Shown here one piece after another: positions 18,517 to 26,265 of a DNA stretch of 64,000 nucleotides (position 1 is its first letter; each line of letters begins with the position of its first letter). Position numbers and translations under genes: made by a program. The notes under the pieces are model-generated. The model saw nothing but the letters and a program-made list of their open reading frames with translations. It ran no database searches and was not told the DNA's origin. This DNA is from Desulfocarbo indianensis (GTDB lineage Bacteria; Desulfobacterota; Desulfarculia; Desulfarculales; Desulfarculaceae). The DNA is taken from contig LBMP01000001.1 of NCBI GenBank assembly GCA_001184205.1, positions 1,082,001-1,146,000 on the forward strand, written 5' to 3'.

Positions 18517-19128
18517 CTATTTCCCCAGCTTGTCCAATTCGGCGGCCAGCACGCCCAGGTCCGGGCGCTGGTTGATGTCGTGCACGTCCAGGTAGCGGAT
18601 CACGCCCTTCTTGTCCACCAGGATCAGGGCCCGTTCGCTCATGCCGTCGCTCCGCAAAACCCCGTACATCCCGGCCACCCGGCCATGGGGCCAGAAATCC
18701 GAGGCCACCGGAAACCACACCCCGCCCATGGCCTGGGTCCAGGCCCACAGGGAAGGGACGTTGTCCACGGTGACGCCGATCACCATTGCGCCGCGCTGGC
18801 GGAACTCATCCTCGGCCAGGTTGTAGCCGGGCCACTGATCCGAGCACACCGGGGTCCAGGCCGCGGGCACAAAGGAAAGCACCACGTTCTGCTTGCCCCG
18901 GTATTGGCTCAGGCTGACCGCGCCGCCGCCGATCTCGGGCAGGGTGAAATCCGGGGCGACTTGTCCGACCGCGACCTTGAGCTGGCTGTCGCGGGGCTTG
19001 AGCGGGCCGGTTTCAAAGATGCCCTCGGCCAAAGGCCCGCCGGCCGAGGCGGCCCAGGCCCAGGGCGCGGCCAACAGGCCGGCCAGCAAAACCAGGGGGA
19101 CGAACCAAAAAGACATGCGCTTTGCCAT
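18517..19128 (-). CDS. Exported peroxiredoxin (AhpC/TSA family)
   Basis: A 203-residue protein. A signal peptide (FWFVPLVLLAGLLAAPWAWA) precedes a thioredoxin-fold peroxiredoxin domain beginning VGQVAPDFTLPEIGGGAVSLSQY. The peroxidatic cysteine lies in AAWTPVCSDQWPGY near residue 95, where PxxxT/SxxC is the usual motif. It would detoxify peroxide or handle thiols in the periplasm. No clear resolving cysteine is seen, so it resembles 1-Cys types. The gene follows a second exported thioredoxin-fold gene by 12 bases and is co-transcribed with it, so the upstream protein could be its reductant. Confidence 0.83.
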   Translation of the reverse strand: MAKRMSFWFVPLVLLAGLLAAPWAWAASAGGPLAEGIFETGPLKPRDSQLKVAVGQVAPDFTLPEIGGGAVSLSQYRGKQNVVLSFVPAAWTPVCSDQWPGYNLAEDEFRQRGAMVIGVTVDNVPSLWAWTQAMGGVWFPVASDFWPHGRVAGMYGVLRSDGMSERALILVDKKGVIRYLDVHDINQRPDLGVLAAELDKLGK

Positions 19129-19140
19129 GTGGGGTTCTCC

Positions 19141-19734
19141 TTAGTCGGCCCGCAGGGCCTGTTCGATATCAGCCAAAAAGTCCGCCGGTTCGCCGAAGCG
19201 GCCCAGGTTGGCCAGGACTATGCGAAGCTGCGGGCCGCCCAGCTTGATTAGAATGTAATACGGGGTGCGGGGCTCGCCCAGGGCCTCATGGATTTTCAAG
19301 TCCGCGTCGGGGAACAAGGGAAAGGCGATGCGAAAGCGGTTGCGAAAGGCGTTCACCTCGAAAGGCGAATTGCCCGCGCCGATGCCCAGCATGGCCAGGC
19401 GCCGCCCCAAGGGGCCCTGGCTGATGGCCTGGTAGAGCTGGTTGGTGCGGGGGGCCTCCCGCTGGCAGATGGTGCAGTACATGTTGAATATCTCGATCAG
19501 GAGCCAGGGCTTTTTGATCTGGCTCAGACGGAAGCTGGCCCCACCGGGCTGGAGGCCCAGGTATTGGGCCTGCGCCGCGTTTTCCGGCATGGGCAATTCC
19601 AAATCCGGCATGGTCTGGCCCCGGCCCAAGGGGTTCTCGGCCAGGGCCGGCAGGCCCAAGGCCAGGCAGGCCAGCGCTAGCAAAACCGCCGCCAGGGCGG
19701 GGAGGGATTTCTTGGCGATAAAGCCGGGAATCAT
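19141..19734 (-). CDS. Exported thioredoxin-like protein (TlpA/ResA type)
   Basis: A 197-residue protein with a signal peptide (LAAVLLALACLALGLPALA) and a thioredoxin fold. The redox motif is NMYCTICQREAPR near residue 86, a CxxC in the expected place after the PWLLIEIF strand. FPLFPDADLKIHEALG and a cis-Pro region (RTPYYILIK) follow as in TlpA-like proteins. It should act in the periplasm as a thiol reductant or oxidant. It is first of a two-gene operon with an exported peroxiredoxin, a plausible electron donor and acceptor pair. The exact partner is not proven. Confidence 0.83.
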   Translation of the reverse strand: MIPGFIAKKSLPALAAVLLALACLALGLPALAENPLGRGQTMPDLELPMPENAAQAQYLGLQPGGASFRLSQIKKPWLLIEIFNMYCTICQREAPRTNQLYQAISQGPLGRRLAMLGIGAGNSPFEVNAFRNRFRIAFPLFPDADLKIHEALGEPRTPYYILIKLGGPQLRIVLANLGRFGEPADFLADIEQALRAD

Positions 19735-20014
19735 GCGGCACCTCGCGCGGCAAGGGTTGGGGGGAGGGAGCTTTCACGGGCAGGGATCAGGCTGCCTGGA
19801 ATTAATGCTGACACGTGGCGTCGGGATTGGCAAACGGCCTGGCGAGATAAGGCGCGACCGGCCGCCAGGCGCGGCGGGGCTTTGCCAAGAAAAAGACCGG
19901 ACGGGAAATTCCGCGCCGGTCTTATCGGTGGTCTGGTCCGGCTTGTTCGGCGGCCCCGGCCTGAGGCCACCAAGCGGCATCACCCCCCCTTGCCGGCCGG
20001 CCGCTTGGTGAAGC

Positions 20015-20091
20015 TGGTCGGGGCGCCCGGATTTGAACCGGGGACCCCCTGCGCCCAAGGCAGGTGCGCTGCCAGACTGCGCTACGCCCCG
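20015..20091 (-). tRNA. tRNA-Pro (anticodon TGG)
   Basis: A 77-base cloverleaf on the minus strand with an encoded CCA. The acceptor stem is CGGGGCG, the anticodon loop reads CTTGGGC with anticodon TGG, and the T-loop is GGTTCAAATCC. Its 5' end lies three bases after the rdgB stop, so it is probably processed from the rph-rdgB transcript. Confidence 0.95.
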
Positions 20092-20093
20092 AC

Positions 20094-20693
20094 CTATGCT
20101 TGCTTCAGAAAATCTTTCAAGTGTTCGGCCAGCCGCCGCAGGGCGCGGCCCCGGTGGCTTATGGCGTTTTTCTCCGCGGCCGAAAGCTGGGCCACGGTGC
20201 AGCCGCGCTCGGGCAGTTCGAACACCGGATCATAGCCGAAACCGTTGTCGCCCGCCGGCTGCAAGGCGATGCGGCCCTCCAGGCGGCCTTCGGCGGTGAG
20301 CATCAGGCCCGAGGGCAAACAGCAGGCCATCACGCAGACAAAGGCCGCGCCGCGCTTTTCCGGCGGCACGCCGTCAAGTTTCTTGAGGAGCTTGCCGCTA
20401 CGCTCCGCGTCGCTGGCGCCGGGCCCGGCGTAGCGGGCGCTGTAGACCCCCGGCGCGCCGCCCAGGGCCTCCACCACCAGGCCCGAATCGTCGGCCAGGG
20501 CGGGCAGGCCCAGGACCTGGGCCACGATGCAGGCCTTCAGCTTGGCGTTGGCCTCGAAGGTCTGGCCGGTCTCCTCAACCTCCTGGCTGAAGCCGGCCTG
20601 GGCCGCGCTCAAGACCTCCAGGCCCAAGGGCTCCATGATTTGGCGTATCTCGCGGAGCTTGCCCTGGTTGTTGCTGGCCAGCACCAGGTCCAT
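20094..20693 (-). CDS. rdgB: XTP/dITP pyrophosphatase (HAM1/RdgB)
   Basis: A 199-residue cytoplasmic housecleaning enzyme that hydrolyses non-canonical purine triphosphates (ITP, XTP, dITP) to monophosphates and pyrophosphate. Family motifs are complete: SNNQGKLREI at the N-terminus, ADDSGLVVEAL, GAPGVYSARYAG, NGFGYDPVFELPE and SHRGRALR at the C-terminus. Length matches the family. The ATG lies just after the rph stop (TGACATG), a classic coupled rph-rdgB operon seen across bacteria. tRNA-Pro follows immediately. Confidence 0.95.
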   Translation of the reverse strand: MDLVLASNNQGKLREIRQIMEPLGLEVLSAAQAGFSQEVEETGQTFEANAKLKACIVAQVLGLPALADDSGLVVEALGGAPGVYSARYAGPGASDAERSGKLLKKLDGVPPEKRGAAFVCVMACCLPSGLMLTAEGRLEGRIALQPAGDNGFGYDPVFELPERGCTVAQLSAAEKNAISHRGRALRRLAEHLKDFLKQA

Positions 20694-20694
20694 G

Positions 20695-21387
20695 TCAGGC
20701 CGCCCCGATGGCCGCGGCCTGGGCCGCGAAAAGCCCCTCGGCCGCCTCCGCGCCCAGAGCCACCATGCGGCCCAGTTCCCCGGCGCTGAAAAAACCCTGC
20801 TCGGCGGTGGACTGCACCTCCACCAGGCGTCCGCCGGGGGCTAAAACCAGGTTGAGGTCCACCTCGGCGTTGGAGTCTTCCTCGTAGCAGAGATCCAGCA
20901 CCACCTGGCCTTCGACCTTGCCGCAGCTCACCGCCGCCACCGGAAACAGCGGCGCCAGGCCCAGCTTGGCCAGGGCCAGGGCCAGGGCCACGTAGCCGCC
21001 GGTGATGCCGGCGGTGCGGGTGCCGCCGTCGGCCACCATCACGTCGCAGTCCAGCTTCACGGTGTAGCCGGCCAGGGCGCTCAGGTCCACCGCCGCGCGC
21101 AGGCTGCGGCCGATGAGCCGGCTGATCTCCTGGGCCCGGCCTTTGGTCCGATGATCGCGGGAGGTGCGGGTGTGGGTGGAGCGGGGCAGCATGGCGTATT
21201 CCGCGGTCACCCAGCCGCGCTCCTCGCCCTCCAGCCAGCGGGGGGTCCCCTCTTCGAGGCTGGCGGTGCACAGCACTTCGGTGCGGCCGAAGCAGCATAG
21301 GGCGCTGCCCTCGGCATAGGGGTTTACCTTGGCCTTGATGCGCACCGGGCGCATGGCCTCGGGTCGGCGTCCCTCGGCGCGTTCCAT
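20695..21387 (-). CDS. rph: Ribonuclease PH
   Basis: A 230-residue phosphorolytic 3'-5' exoribonuclease that trims tRNA precursors. Motifs include GSALCCFGRTEVLCTAS, GWVTAEYAMLPRSTHTR, DHRTKGRAQEISRLIGRSLRA, DCDVMVADGGTRTAGITG and AEVDLNLV near the phosphate site. The N-terminus MERAEGRRPEAMRPV is close to the family start, though the ribosome site is weak. It is first in an operon with rdgB and tRNA-Pro. Placing a tRNA-end processor beside a tRNA gene makes sense. Confidence 0.95.
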   Translation of the reverse strand: MERAEGRRPEAMRPVRIKAKVNPYAEGSALCCFGRTEVLCTASLEEGTPRWLEGEERGWVTAEYAMLPRSTHTRTSRDHRTKGRAQEISRLIGRSLRAAVDLSALAGYTVKLDCDVMVADGGTRTAGITGGYVALALALAKLGLAPLFPVAAVSCGKVEGQVVLDLCYEEDSNAEVDLNLVLAPGGRLVEVQSTAEQGFFSAGELGRMVALGAEAAEGLFAAQAAAIGAA

Positions 21388-21489
21388 GCTGATAACCGCC
21401 TTTGTCCAATGGTGAAACCAGGGGAAGTAAATCTAGCCCAGGCCGCACGGGGTGTCAAGGCGGCCGGGACCGCGGCCGCGGCCGGGCTC

Positions 21490-21516
21490 TTGACACGGCC
21501 GGCCCTTCATTATAAA
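21490..21516 (+). promoter_or_regulatory. Sigma-70-like promoter
   Basis: TTGACA, a 15-base spacer and TATAAA lie about 370 bases before the next gene on this strand. The spacing is slightly short. It would give a long structured leader or a small RNA. Confidence 0.45.
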
Positions 21517-21619
21517 TAGAGCCGGGTCGGGCGGTCCGGAATATTTCCGGCCGGCCCGCGGGACGGCAAAGGGAGCGATCAATGGCCCAAGCGGACCACA
21601 TGCCCAGCGCGCGAGTATG

Positions 21620-21693
21620 CCAGCCGGAGCCCTCCGGCTGGCCGGCGTGCGCCTTCCCGTCCCTGGATCACCTTCTGGTCCTGCGCACGCCGG
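21620..21693 (+). other. Tandem strong hairpins in a long leader region
   Basis: CCAGCCGGAG/CTCCGGCTGG forms a tight 10-bp hairpin (21620-21641). Directly after it, CCGGCGTGCGC (21642-21652) pairs with GCGCACGCCGG (21683-21693) across a 30-base loop. They lie between a promoter-like site and a gene start, with no coding frame supported. The region could be a leader element or an unannotated small RNA. Confidence 0.4.
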
Positions 21694-21883
21694 GCCTCTC
21701 CGCTGGGGGGTCCGGCGCACCGGTGGCCTAGGCGGGCCGCCCAAGGCGCGGCGCTAAAAAGCGCCCCCAAAGGCCCGCCGGCTGAATTCCCGAGATAAAG
21801 CCAGAGACCTGCAAAATCCGGACGCGGATCGCGTTCCGGCAACCCGCCTGGAGACGTCTCCGGCGGGACCAGAAGGAGACCCC

Positions 21884-22411
21884 ATGTTCAGCCGCCTTTT
21901 CGCTTGCGATCCCCAGAAGCTCATGCGCGATCACTTGAGGGAGGTCTGTCCCGACCCCGCCCTGTGGAAAGAGGTGTGCGCCTATCTCAGCCGGGGCCGC
22001 CGCCCCAAGAGCCGCCAGGCCATGGCCGCCATCACCGCCTACCTGGATTTGCGCGAGACCCTGGGCGGCCTGGCCGCGTTCCGCGCCGCCGGCCAGCTCA
22101 CCCACCAGGCCCTGGAGGAACCCTGCCGCCAGTTCGCCAGCGCCTATGAAACCCCCGCCGGCCTGGAGCCTGCCGCCGCCCTGGCCTGGGCACGTTTTCT
22201 GTTGGCCGCCGACCATCTGCTGGCCATGGCCTACGAGGCGTCCTTGAGCCCCGGCATTTCCCGCGGCCAACTGGCCCAGCGCATCGACGCCATGTTCGCG
22301 GAAACCCAGCAGGCCTATCTGCTGCCCCTGGGTCGGGAACTGGGCAAGGAGCGGACCCCCCCCAAGGAGGCCCGGGCCGGGGCCCTGTCCGCCGAGGCCG
22401 CCGCCGCCTGA
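21884..22411 (+). CDS. Hypothetical helical protein
   Basis: A 175-residue protein with an ideal AAGGAG before its ATG. It is predicted mostly helical and soluble, rich in Ala, Leu and Arg, with motifs such as SRQAMAAITAYLDLRETLGGLAAF and ARFLLAADHLLAMAYEAS, and an Ala-rich tail. No signal peptide, transmembrane helix or metal motif is visible. I recognise no family. It lies between the rph operon (divergent) and tRNA-Leu, after a long structured leader. Confidence 0.65.
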   Translation: MFSRLFACDPQKLMRDHLREVCPDPALWKEVCAYLSRGRRPKSRQAMAAITAYLDLRETLGGLAAFRAAGQLTHQALEEPCRQFASAYETPAGLEPAAALAWARFLLAADHLLAMAYEASLSPGISRGQLAQRIDAMFAETQQAYLLPLGRELGKERTPPKEARAGALSAEAAAA

Positions 22412-22477
22412 GCCCCGGCGAGGTTGACGCCCCTGACGCCATGGCATAAATTTGGGCTGTTTCCGCTGGGAATTCAG

Positions 22478-22563
22478 GCGAGAGTGGCGGAATTTGGTAG
22501 ACGCGCTGGACTTAGGATCCAGTGGTTCACACCGTGGGGGTTCGAGTCCCCCCTCTCGCACCA
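22478..22563 (+). tRNA. tRNA-Leu (anticodon TAG)
   Basis: An 86-base class II tRNA with encoded CCA. The acceptor stem GCGAGAG pairs with CTCTCGC, the anticodon loop is CTTAGGA (TAG), there is a long variable arm, and the T-loop is GGTTCGAGTCC. Confidence 0.95.
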
Positions 22564-22684
22564 CCTGGCCGGGTGCGGCGCGCATCGCTGAAGCCGCGCC
22601 ATCCCGCCGGCCCGCACAGCGGCCTCACCAACGGCGGCGCGGCGTTCCCGCCACGCACCATAACCACCCGCCAACCCGGCGGCC

Positions 22685-23596
22685 TCAGGCGCGCGCGCGC
22701 AGCTTGGCCGCCAGATGCTCCACCCTGGCTTGCAGGTTGAGCAAATAGGCCGGCTCCGGCTGCTTGGGCTGGGGCCGGCAGTCCCATTCCTGGCGCTTGA
22801 TCAGGCTCACCACCCTGGACACGTCAAAGCCCTCCCGCTCCAGGAGGTCTTCCACCCATTCCCGGAACTCGCCGGCCGCCTGCAGGGCCTGGCCGAAATA
22901 ATCCTGGGCCTCCCGCCCGGTGAGGACGGCGTAATGGGCCAGGCAGAGCACCTCCACCTCCAGCTCGGCCAGACGCCGCAGGGAGTCCAGATAGGCGTCG
23001 TAGTCCACCAGGAACTCGGTGATGATGTGGCCTCCCTGGGTGGGGCAGCCCACCGCCTCGGAGGCCAGCAATATCCTTTGCGCGGGCAGATGATAGGAGA
23101 GCATGTCCCAGGTATGGCCCGGCGTGGCCAAGACCCGCAAGACCTCGCCGCCGCCCAGGGTAAGCTGGTCGCCGTCCGCCAGCACCTGGTCGATGGCAAA
23201 GGGGGCGAATTCCACCCCGCTGTCCAGGGCCGGGTCCAGGGAGCGCACCAGCTCGGCGGCGTTGTGGTTGAGCCGGGCTATCAGCTCCAGGGCGTGGGGC
23301 CTGGCCAGGATATCCGCCGCGCGCTGGGAGGCGTGGATCTTAAGCCCGGGAAAGGCCTGGGCCAGATAGGCCGCGGCCCCGCAATGATCGAAATGCATGT
23401 GGCTCAGGAAAAGGCTGGCTGGCTGGCGGCCCTCCCCCAGGAGCCGGGCCGCGTCATGGGCGTAGGCCGGCCCCAGGGAGCTTACCCCCGCCTCGAAGAT
23501 CACCGGCTCCGGCCCGTCCCAGAGAAAGGCCGGTATGGCAATGGAGCCCAGGACGTGCAGTCCCGGCGCGATCTCCCCAAGCTGACGCAGGATCAT
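22685..23596 (-). CDS. Metallo-beta-lactamase-fold hydrolase
   Basis: A 303-residue cytoplasmic MBL-fold protein. The zinc motif SHMHFDHCGAA (HxHxDH) lies near residue 66, followed by ATPGHTWDMLSYHLP with the next metal His, and a bridging region around LASEAVGCP. The ligands needed for a binuclear centre appear present. The class includes glyoxalase II-like and many uncharacterised hydrolases; the helical C-terminal half (residues 210-300) does not identify a substrate. ATG 23596 has GGGAGG upstream. Monocistronic. Confidence 0.82.
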   Translation of the reverse strand: MILRQLGEIAPGLHVLGSIAIPAFLWDGPEPVIFEAGVSSLGPAYAHDAARLLGEGRQPASLFLSHMHFDHCGAAAYLAQAFPGLKIHASQRAADILARPHALELIARLNHNAAELVRSLDPALDSGVEFAPFAIDQVLADGDQLTLGGGEVLRVLATPGHTWDMLSYHLPAQRILLASEAVGCPTQGGHIITEFLVDYDAYLDSLRRLAELEVEVLCLAHYAVLTGREAQDYFGQALQAAGEFREWVEDLLEREGFDVSRVVSLIKRQEWDCRPQPKQPEPAYLLNLQARVEHLAAKLRARA

Positions 23597-23770
23597 GGCG
23601 GCACCTCCCGCCCATCCCTGTACCACGGTCCCTCATCGCTGTCCACGGCGGCCTGGAGGGGCGCGGCCCTGGGCGGCGGCGTTTTTTGGGCGCAAAAACT
23701 TGCGCAATTCCTATCTGGTGATTAATATTTTAACCAAATAGAAGATTGTTAGCCCCAAGCGAAAGGAACC

Positions 23771-24118
23771 ATGACCATGGTGGAAGTTACCCCCCAGGCC
23801 AGCGAGGCCATCAAGGCCATAATGACGGAAAAGAATCTGGAAGGCGCTTTGCGGCTCTTCATGCAACAGGGCTGCGGCGGCGCTCAGCTGGCCTTGGGCA
23901 TCGACGAGAAGCGTCCCGGCGATGATTCCTTCGAGGTGGACGGCCTCACCTATGTGGTCGCAAAGGAACTGGGCGCCGTGACCGGCAAGCTGACCCTGGA
24001 CTTCGTCAACGAATCGAGCCAAGCCGGTTTCACCATCACCGCTGAAAAGCCCCTGCCCATGGGCGGCGGCTGCTCCTGCGGCGATAGCGGCTGCGGCGAC
24101 AGCGGCTGCTCCTGCTGA
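23771..24118 (+). CDS. HesB/IscA-like protein with a Cys-rich tail
   Basis: A 115-residue protein of the A-type iron-sulfur carrier fold (VEVTPQASEAIKAIM, then LRLFMQQGCGGAQLALGID with the first conserved cysteine). A-type carriers normally end in CxC near the C-terminus; here that region becomes a longer tail with CSCGDSGCGDSGCSC, giving six cysteines in 15 residues. It may bind an Fe-S cluster or another soft metal. Relatives with such tails are usually annotated only as HesB-like. It is monocistronic with a terminator directly after it. Confidence 0.75.
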   Translation: MTMVEVTPQASEAIKAIMTEKNLEGALRLFMQQGCGGAQLALGIDEKRPGDDSFEVDGLTYVVAKELGAVTGKLTLDFVNESSQAGFTITAEKPLPMGGGCSCGDSGCGDSGCSC

Positions 24119-24139
24119 AAAGCCACGCAACGGCATAAT

Positions 24140-24171
24140 GCGACGCGGCCTGTAAGGGTCGCGTCGCTTTT
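24140..24171 (+). terminator. Rho-independent terminator after the IscA-like gene
   Basis: GCGACGCG and CGCGTCGC form an 8-bp stem followed by TTTT. It lies between this gene and the convergent yitT-like gene. Confidence 0.85.
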
Positions 24172-24173
24172 AG

Positions 24174-25049
24174 CTACCAATGGGGCTGGTTGCCGATGTC
24201 CAAGCCCATGACCTCCATGGTGTCGGTCACCACCACGAAGGCGTCGGGGTCCAGCCGGCGTATGAGTTTTTTCAGCCTGCCCAGTTCGTTGAAGCTTATC
24301 ACCGTGTAGATCATGCGGGCGGACTTGCCGGTGAAGGCTCCCCTGGCCGGTATCATGGTGGCGCCCCGCCGCAATTCGCTAAGCACCCCCTGGCTGATCT
24401 CCTTCCACCTGGGGGAGATAATGAGCACCGCCTTGCGCTGGCTGAGGCCGGTGACCACCAGATTGGTGATGTGCGAGGAGACGAAAAGAAAGACCAGGGT
24501 GTAGAGGGCCCCCTCCAGCGAAAACAAAAGCGCGGCCGCGGCCAGGATGGTGGCGTTGAAGGCCAGGATGGTGCTGCCCAGGCGGATGGACAAACGCCGG
24601 ACCAGGATCACCGCCAGGATGTCTATGCCGCCGGCGGAACCCAGCGAACGCAGGATCAGCCCTGAACCCAGGCCGGTGATGATGCCGGCCAGGAGCGCGG
24701 CCATGATGCGCTCCAGGGCGGGAAAGCTGAAATTCACCCACTGCAACGCCATGGTGAAAATCACCGAGCCGGCCAGGCTGTAGACAAGAAAGCGCCGGCC
24801 CACCATGCGCCAGCCCAGGACGTATACCGGCACGTTCATGAGCAGATACAGGGTGGCCACGTCGGGCAGCCGGGGAAAGAGATAGTGCATGACCAGGGCC
24901 AGGCCGGTGAAGCCGCCGGAAAGAAAGCGGTAGGGAATCAAAAGGCCGTTCACCGCCAGGGCGCAGAGGGCGCTGCCCACCGTGATCAAAAGCAGGTTCC
25001 AGGCCACGTTCAGAACGGGGGAGCGCGGCGTATGCTCGTAGAGGTCCAT
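24174..25049 (-). CDS. YitT-family membrane protein (DUF161 + DUF2179)
   Basis: A 291-residue protein: five or six N-terminal membrane helices (for example LLLITVGSALCALAVNGLLIPY and IMAALLAGIITGLGSGLIL) and a soluble C-terminal DUF2179 domain (about residues 215-285, ARMIYTVISFNELGRLKKLI and DAFVVVTDTMEVMG) that in relatives may bind a nucleotide or metabolite. YitT proteins are widespread with no proven function. ATG 25049 is preferred over an upstream TTG because GGAG lies six bases before it. Monocistronic. Confidence 0.88.
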   Translation of the reverse strand: MDLYEHTPRSPVLNVAWNLLLITVGSALCALAVNGLLIPYRFLSGGFTGLALVMHYLFPRLPDVATLYLLMNVPVYVLGWRMVGRRFLVYSLAGSVIFTMALQWVNFSFPALERIMAALLAGIITGLGSGLILRSLGSAGGIDILAVILVRRLSIRLGSTILAFNATILAAAALLFSLEGALYTLVFLFVSSHITNLVVTGLSQRKAVLIISPRWKEISQGVLSELRRGATMIPARGAFTGKSARMIYTVISFNELGRLKKLIRRLDPDAFVVVTDTMEVMGLDIGNQPHW

Positions 25050-25248
25050 GCGGGTCTCCGGCAAAATATGCTCGTTCTAAGAAAACTTAACATTATTGGC
25101 CCGGTCAGTCCAAACCGGAGCCGTGTTTATCCCGCGCGGCGCAAGGGCGTTGAACTATCAGAAAAAGCTAACGCCGGCAACCCAGGCCGCGAGTTTTTCG
25201 GATTGATAAGCGTCCGCCGGGGGTATCCCGGCGGGGTAGGGTGAGGGG

Positions 25249-26076
25249 CTACAGTTGCAGGGTCATGCCTTCGCGGGCCGCCTCCACCATGAATTGGCCG
25301 GCCGCGGCTTCCCGGGCGCGGGCCACCATGGCGTCTATGGCCTCGTCGCTGCGGGCCGGGTCGTGGTGGGTGAGGATCAGGCGCTCCACCTCGGCCTGGC
25401 GGGCCAGCTCCACGGCCTGGGCATAGTCGCTGTGGCCGTAGCCCCGGCGGGCCGGCATCTCCTCTGGCAAATATTGGGCATCGTGCACCAGGACCTTGGC
25501 CCCGGCGGCGAAAGCGATGAAGTCCTGCATCTCCAGGGGGCCGGGGCCGCTCAGCTCGTTGTCGGTGATGAAGACCAGGGCGTCGCCGTTTTGGGAAAAG
25601 CGGAAGCCCACGCCGCCCTGGGGATGGTTTAGCGGGGTGGTGAGCACCTCCATGCCGTGGGCCTCGAAGCTGGGTGGCTCCATTTCCCGGGCCTTTTCCA
25701 CCTTGGCGGGCAGGTCTTCCCAGCCCACGGGGAAATTGCCGTCGGCTCCCTTGGAATTGAAGAGGTGCCTCAATCCCTTCAGGGCCAAGGGCCAGCCGCT
25801 CACCCTGATGCGCCAGCCGGGGCGGTAGAGCGGGTCGAAAAACAGGAAACCCATGATGTGGTCCCAGTGCAGATGGGTGACCAGCAGCAGCGCCTCGCCG
25901 GGGTCCCGCTCGCTTAAAGTCAGCCCCAGGGGGCGGATGCCGCTGCCCGCGTCCACGATCACCAGGGAGCCGTCTTCCGGCTCCACTTGCAAGCAGGTGG
26001 TGTTGCCTCCGTAGCGCAGGGTGTCCGGACCGGGGACGGCGATGGATCCCCTTGTTCCCCAGAAGGTGAATCGCAT
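25249..26076 (-). CDS. Metallo-beta-lactamase-fold phosphodiesterase-like protein
   Basis: A 275-residue protein beginning MRFTFWGTRGSIAVPGPDTLRYGGNTTC, typical of the group that includes phosphodiesterase-like MBL proteins and some cyclic nucleotide PDEs. The zinc motif THLHWDHIMGF lies near residue 66, with TTPLNHPQGGVGFRF, FITDNE and VHDAQYL supplying the remaining ligands. It is probably an active metal hydrolase; the substrate is unknown. Divergent from the HATPase-GNAT gene. The start has GGAGA seven bases upstream. Confidence 0.83.
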   Translation of the reverse strand: MRFTFWGTRGSIAVPGPDTLRYGGNTTCLQVEPEDGSLVIVDAGSGIRPLGLTLSERDPGEALLLVTHLHWDHIMGFLFFDPLYRPGWRIRVSGWPLALKGLRHLFNSKGADGNFPVGWEDLPAKVEKAREMEPPSFEAHGMEVLTTPLNHPQGGVGFRFSQNGDALVFITDNELSGPGPLEMQDFIAFAAGAKVLVHDAQYLPEEMPARRGYGHSDYAQAVELARQAEVERLILTHHDPARSDEAIDAMVARAREAAAGQFMVEAAREGMTLQL

Positions 26077-26265
26077 GCTGGCTCTCCATGAATAAACGCC
26101 GCGTCCCAGGAGCCGGGGCTCGGCGCGTGGAACTCATTATAACCCAAAGACAAAGACCTGTCTGTGAATTTGCGCCCGGCGGGCGGAGGAAACCACTTAA
26201 ACTCTCCGGGGCTTTATGCCGGGCGCGGATTGGTTTATGCTGCCGGCGGGCAAGGGAGAGAAATC

